64,000 nt of DNA from Euonymus europaeus (Eukaryota > Streptophyta > Magnoliopsida > Celastrales > Celastraceae): positions 28,083,238-28,147,237 of the forward strand of contig OY756960.1 of NCBI GenBank assembly GCA_963580455.1, read 5' to 3'. A model generated the notes under the pieces. It made no database searches. It was not told the origin of the DNA and saw nothing but the letters and a program-made list of their open reading frames with translations. Positions 61,912-64,000 of the stretch are shown here, piece by piece. A program made the translations under genes and the position numbers. Positions within the stretch are counted from its first letter, which is position 1. Every line of letters starts with the position of its first letter.

Positions 61912-63404
61912 TCAATGTGACCTTATGTCCTGAAGGTAATGGCCAAATTGCTGAGCACCAATGAACAGGGCATCAGCAACAAGAATAACACCAAGCTGTG
62001 GAAGAAACAATACAAGATTTACTTTATTAATATACAAAGTAATATCATCATTAAATGGTTGGGCGCTCGAGTAATAATATCACAGTAACAAGAATTACCA
62101 GACGAGCTGAGAATAGTAGCCGATAACCCCAACCTTCTTTGGCAGCTGCAGCTCTTTGTTGATCAGTCCAACTGAAAGCAATAAGACAAAATAATAAACA
62201 AGTTGTCTAATGATATTATATACATTTGAGAAAATTTCATAATTTCTAACGTTACGATAACAGAATTATTAATCTCAAGCTATGATCCATGAATTTTAAC
62301 AAACAGTGATGATAGCAATTAGAAACACAGCATGGATGAGAAAACAAACCAAGGGGTGAAGTTATTCATCCGACAAAAGATAAAAGTGTCATTCATGATG
62401 GAATATTACACTTTAACGCAGAAATCCCCCTCCCTATGTGGAGGAAGACAAGCCTTGCCATTTGGTGGCTCAGATAATTAATTTATGCCTAATCCACTGC
62501 TCAAAATAGTATTGGAAAAATAAACCAAACTCAATCCAAAGACATTCACTGGTTTTTACGTTGCTATGAAGCGGATGTCAATCCAAAGAGCTGAAATGGA
62601 TGGTGACGATGTATCTGCAGCCAGTTTGACGGACCAAGTCTTTCAGAAGACCATTATATGTTGCTTGTTAACATGAACTTTCTGTTCATGGTAGAACCTT
62701 AGCGTGAAGATATTCCTCCTTGCTTAACGTGGTACATTTAATTGAGATGTAATTGTAGGAATTTCTAGAGGCATGTGTTCCTAAGCTCAAGTTAGAATTC
62801 ATGAGTGTAAGACATAGTCGTTCATGAGAGACTTCCAATGTCTCTTTGTTCTTGTTTTCCTTTACAATTCCTTTCTCAGTTATTTGAAATTTAACCATAA
62901 CTTCTGGTTTAAATTATTTGTACTGCTCGCACTAGTTTTAAATATTGATTAGCACACTTCAGTTCGCATTACGTTCTTTTTAATCGAATATCATAAATAA
63001 AATAAACTAAGGGTAGCCGTCAGAAGAAAACAAACACGTTTCTTTTTTGCAGTTCAAAGGATCTAGAATCTAGACTAAATATTAAATAAGGTAGCCAAGA
63101 TGAGATACATACCCAAGAAATTCAGAAACCCCACCAATTCCAGCGAATTTCAAAGGCTGAGGACCTTCTCTGGCAAGATCCTATCCCAAAGGAAGAAATT
63201 TTCAAAAGATCACTCAAATTTTCAGTTTAATCAATAGACAAGAAACAAGACAGCAAGGCAAACAGGAAACCTAAACACAAAAGGAAATATCAAACTCAGT
63301 ATTGGAGCACAAATACCTCTTCTTCGGCAGCCTCAAGACCACCTTGAACCCAGAAAAGGTTTCTATAACCTGCATTGAGCAGTAACTCACAAGCGGCTAA
63401 TGAC
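61912..63404 (-). CDS. Rhodanese-like domain protein, plastid type, 3' part
   Basis: The last four exons are visible: 63317-63404, 63113-63180, 62099-62171 and 61912-61995, phase-consistent, ending DIRSH and TGA. The first visible exon gives SLAACELLLNAGYRNLFWVQ then GGLEAAEEE, the C-terminal half of a rhodanese domain (helix then GG). After it comes a plant-specific tail: PLKFAGIGGVSEFLGWTDQQ, AAAAKEGWGYRLLFSARL and LGVILVADALFIGAQQFG, the last a likely membrane or amphipathic segment. The catalytic-loop Cys region and transit peptide are beyond the window. It resembles plant sulfurtransferase-like (STR) proteins of the chloroplast; which STR it is cannot be settled here. Confidence 0.75.
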
Positions 63405-63819
63405 CTGCCCAAAGAAAGAGTCCAAAAGGAATGAAAAAAGAATGTCCACTACAATTGTATAAGTGGAACGTATCTAAGGCAAACCTATTTAAGAGTTTAC
63501 GAGTGATTATATCCCATCATTTTGCTTCTACATCAATGCACATGGCATCTTAATAAGCATTAGTTATGGGTTCAGGTCATTAATTTAGCAAAATGCAATT
63601 CATGTCTTTAAGCTGGATAATGACAATGCAAATCGAGAATTACATGGCACATCCAAATTGAACCAAGCACAACTGCAACAACTTTCAAGTATTTTATCTC
63701 TTCTTCATATTTGTTAGTGGCTTAGTGCTCATGGCTGAACTAGAATCAGCCATGGTTGACACATGATTTGACGGAAGTTGACCAAACAAACAAGCTTATG
63801 CAAAGGTAAACAACTTTGA

Positions 63820-63962
63820 TGAACAAGTCTCCCGCAGCAGGTCTGTCCGGGACAGGCAAAATATACACGGATCTTACGCTCACATAATATATGGAAAGAC
63901 AATTTCTAAGAATTGAACGTGCAACCTCTAGGTGGCAACCCTGCTACTCTACCATTGGGGCT
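63820..63962 (-). mobile_element. tRNA-derived SINE upstream of rhodanese exon
   Basis: On the minus strand: GGGCCACAGCCCCAATGGTAG (A-box side, TGGTAGAGTAGCAGGG), then AGAGGTTGCACGTTCAATTC (B-box-like GGTTGCACGTTCAATTC), then a body with GTAAGATCCGTGTATATTTTG and CCCGGACAGACCTGCTGCGG. This is the typical plan of plant tRNA-derived SINEs. It lies beyond 63404 on the 5' side, probably in an intron of the rhodanese-like gene, in the same direction. Confidence 0.6.
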
Positions 63963-64000
63963 GTGGCCCACATGTTTCCCTAACAAACAAGCTTTCAAAA

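Overview
The window is nuclear DNA from a flowering plant, almost certainly a eudicot. The evidence is intron-rich genes with GT-AG splice sites, AT-rich spacers, a nuclear chloroplast EF-Tu gene, the SufE-NadA fusion quinolinate synthase of plants, a plant NRT3/NAR2 protein, WNK and LAMMER kinases, a chloroplast psaA fragment in nuclear DNA, and Copia, Helitron, hAT, SINE and LINE material. The genus cannot be named from the sequence.

Layout. (1) 0-10 kb is gene-dense: the 3' end of a C2-GRAM-VASt protein (+), MAK16 for ribosome assembly (+), and chloroplast EF-Tu (-). (2) 10-16 kb holds a small tandem repeat, a psaA-derived insertion, and an eight-exon WNK kinase gene (-) with a SINE in one intron. 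(3) 17.2-21.7 kb is a small secreted eight-cysteine (lipid-transfer-like) gene split by a very young Copia retrotransposon, with LTRs differing at one base and a 5-bp target duplication. (4) 22-26 kb is transposon debris: a hAT-type element with an 8-bp target duplication, a decayed Copia pol fragment and a LINE 3' end. (5) A DUF868 gene (+) lies at 26.6 kb. (6) 28.7-29.2 kb holds a rearranged paralogue of the eight-cysteine gene, whose intact junction serves as the empty site for the Copia insertion. (7) 29.2-30.0 kb is a TIR element in a TA run. (8) 30,025-42,487 is a 12.46-kb Helitron with canonical ends and a Rep-helicase gene that carries one nonsense codon and a 127-bp tandem duplication that may have created an intron. 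(9) 42.5-45 kb holds MITEs and a partial NRT3 duplicate, followed by the intact NRT3.1-type gene (+). (10) 46.6-63.4 kb carries an ADP-ribose/CDP-alcohol diphosphatase (-), quinolinate synthase (-, seven exons), a broken CYP71-type P450 (+), an AFC2-type LAMMER kinase (-, twelve exons), and the 3' end of a rhodanese-like plastid protein (-).

The housekeeping genes are not one pathway. They serve plastid translation (EF-Tu), NAD synthesis (quinolinate synthase), 60S ribosome assembly (MAK16), nitrate uptake (NRT3) and kinase signalling or splicing control (WNK, AFC2). The most notable material is in the mobile elements: the possible de novo intron in the Helitron, the Copia element that kept an open frame after losing much of its integrase, and the young disruption of the eight-cysteine gene. 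No CRISPR array or bacterial-type operon is present. All exon boundaries below were read by eye from GT-AG sites, reading phase and family similarity; none was checked against transcripts.
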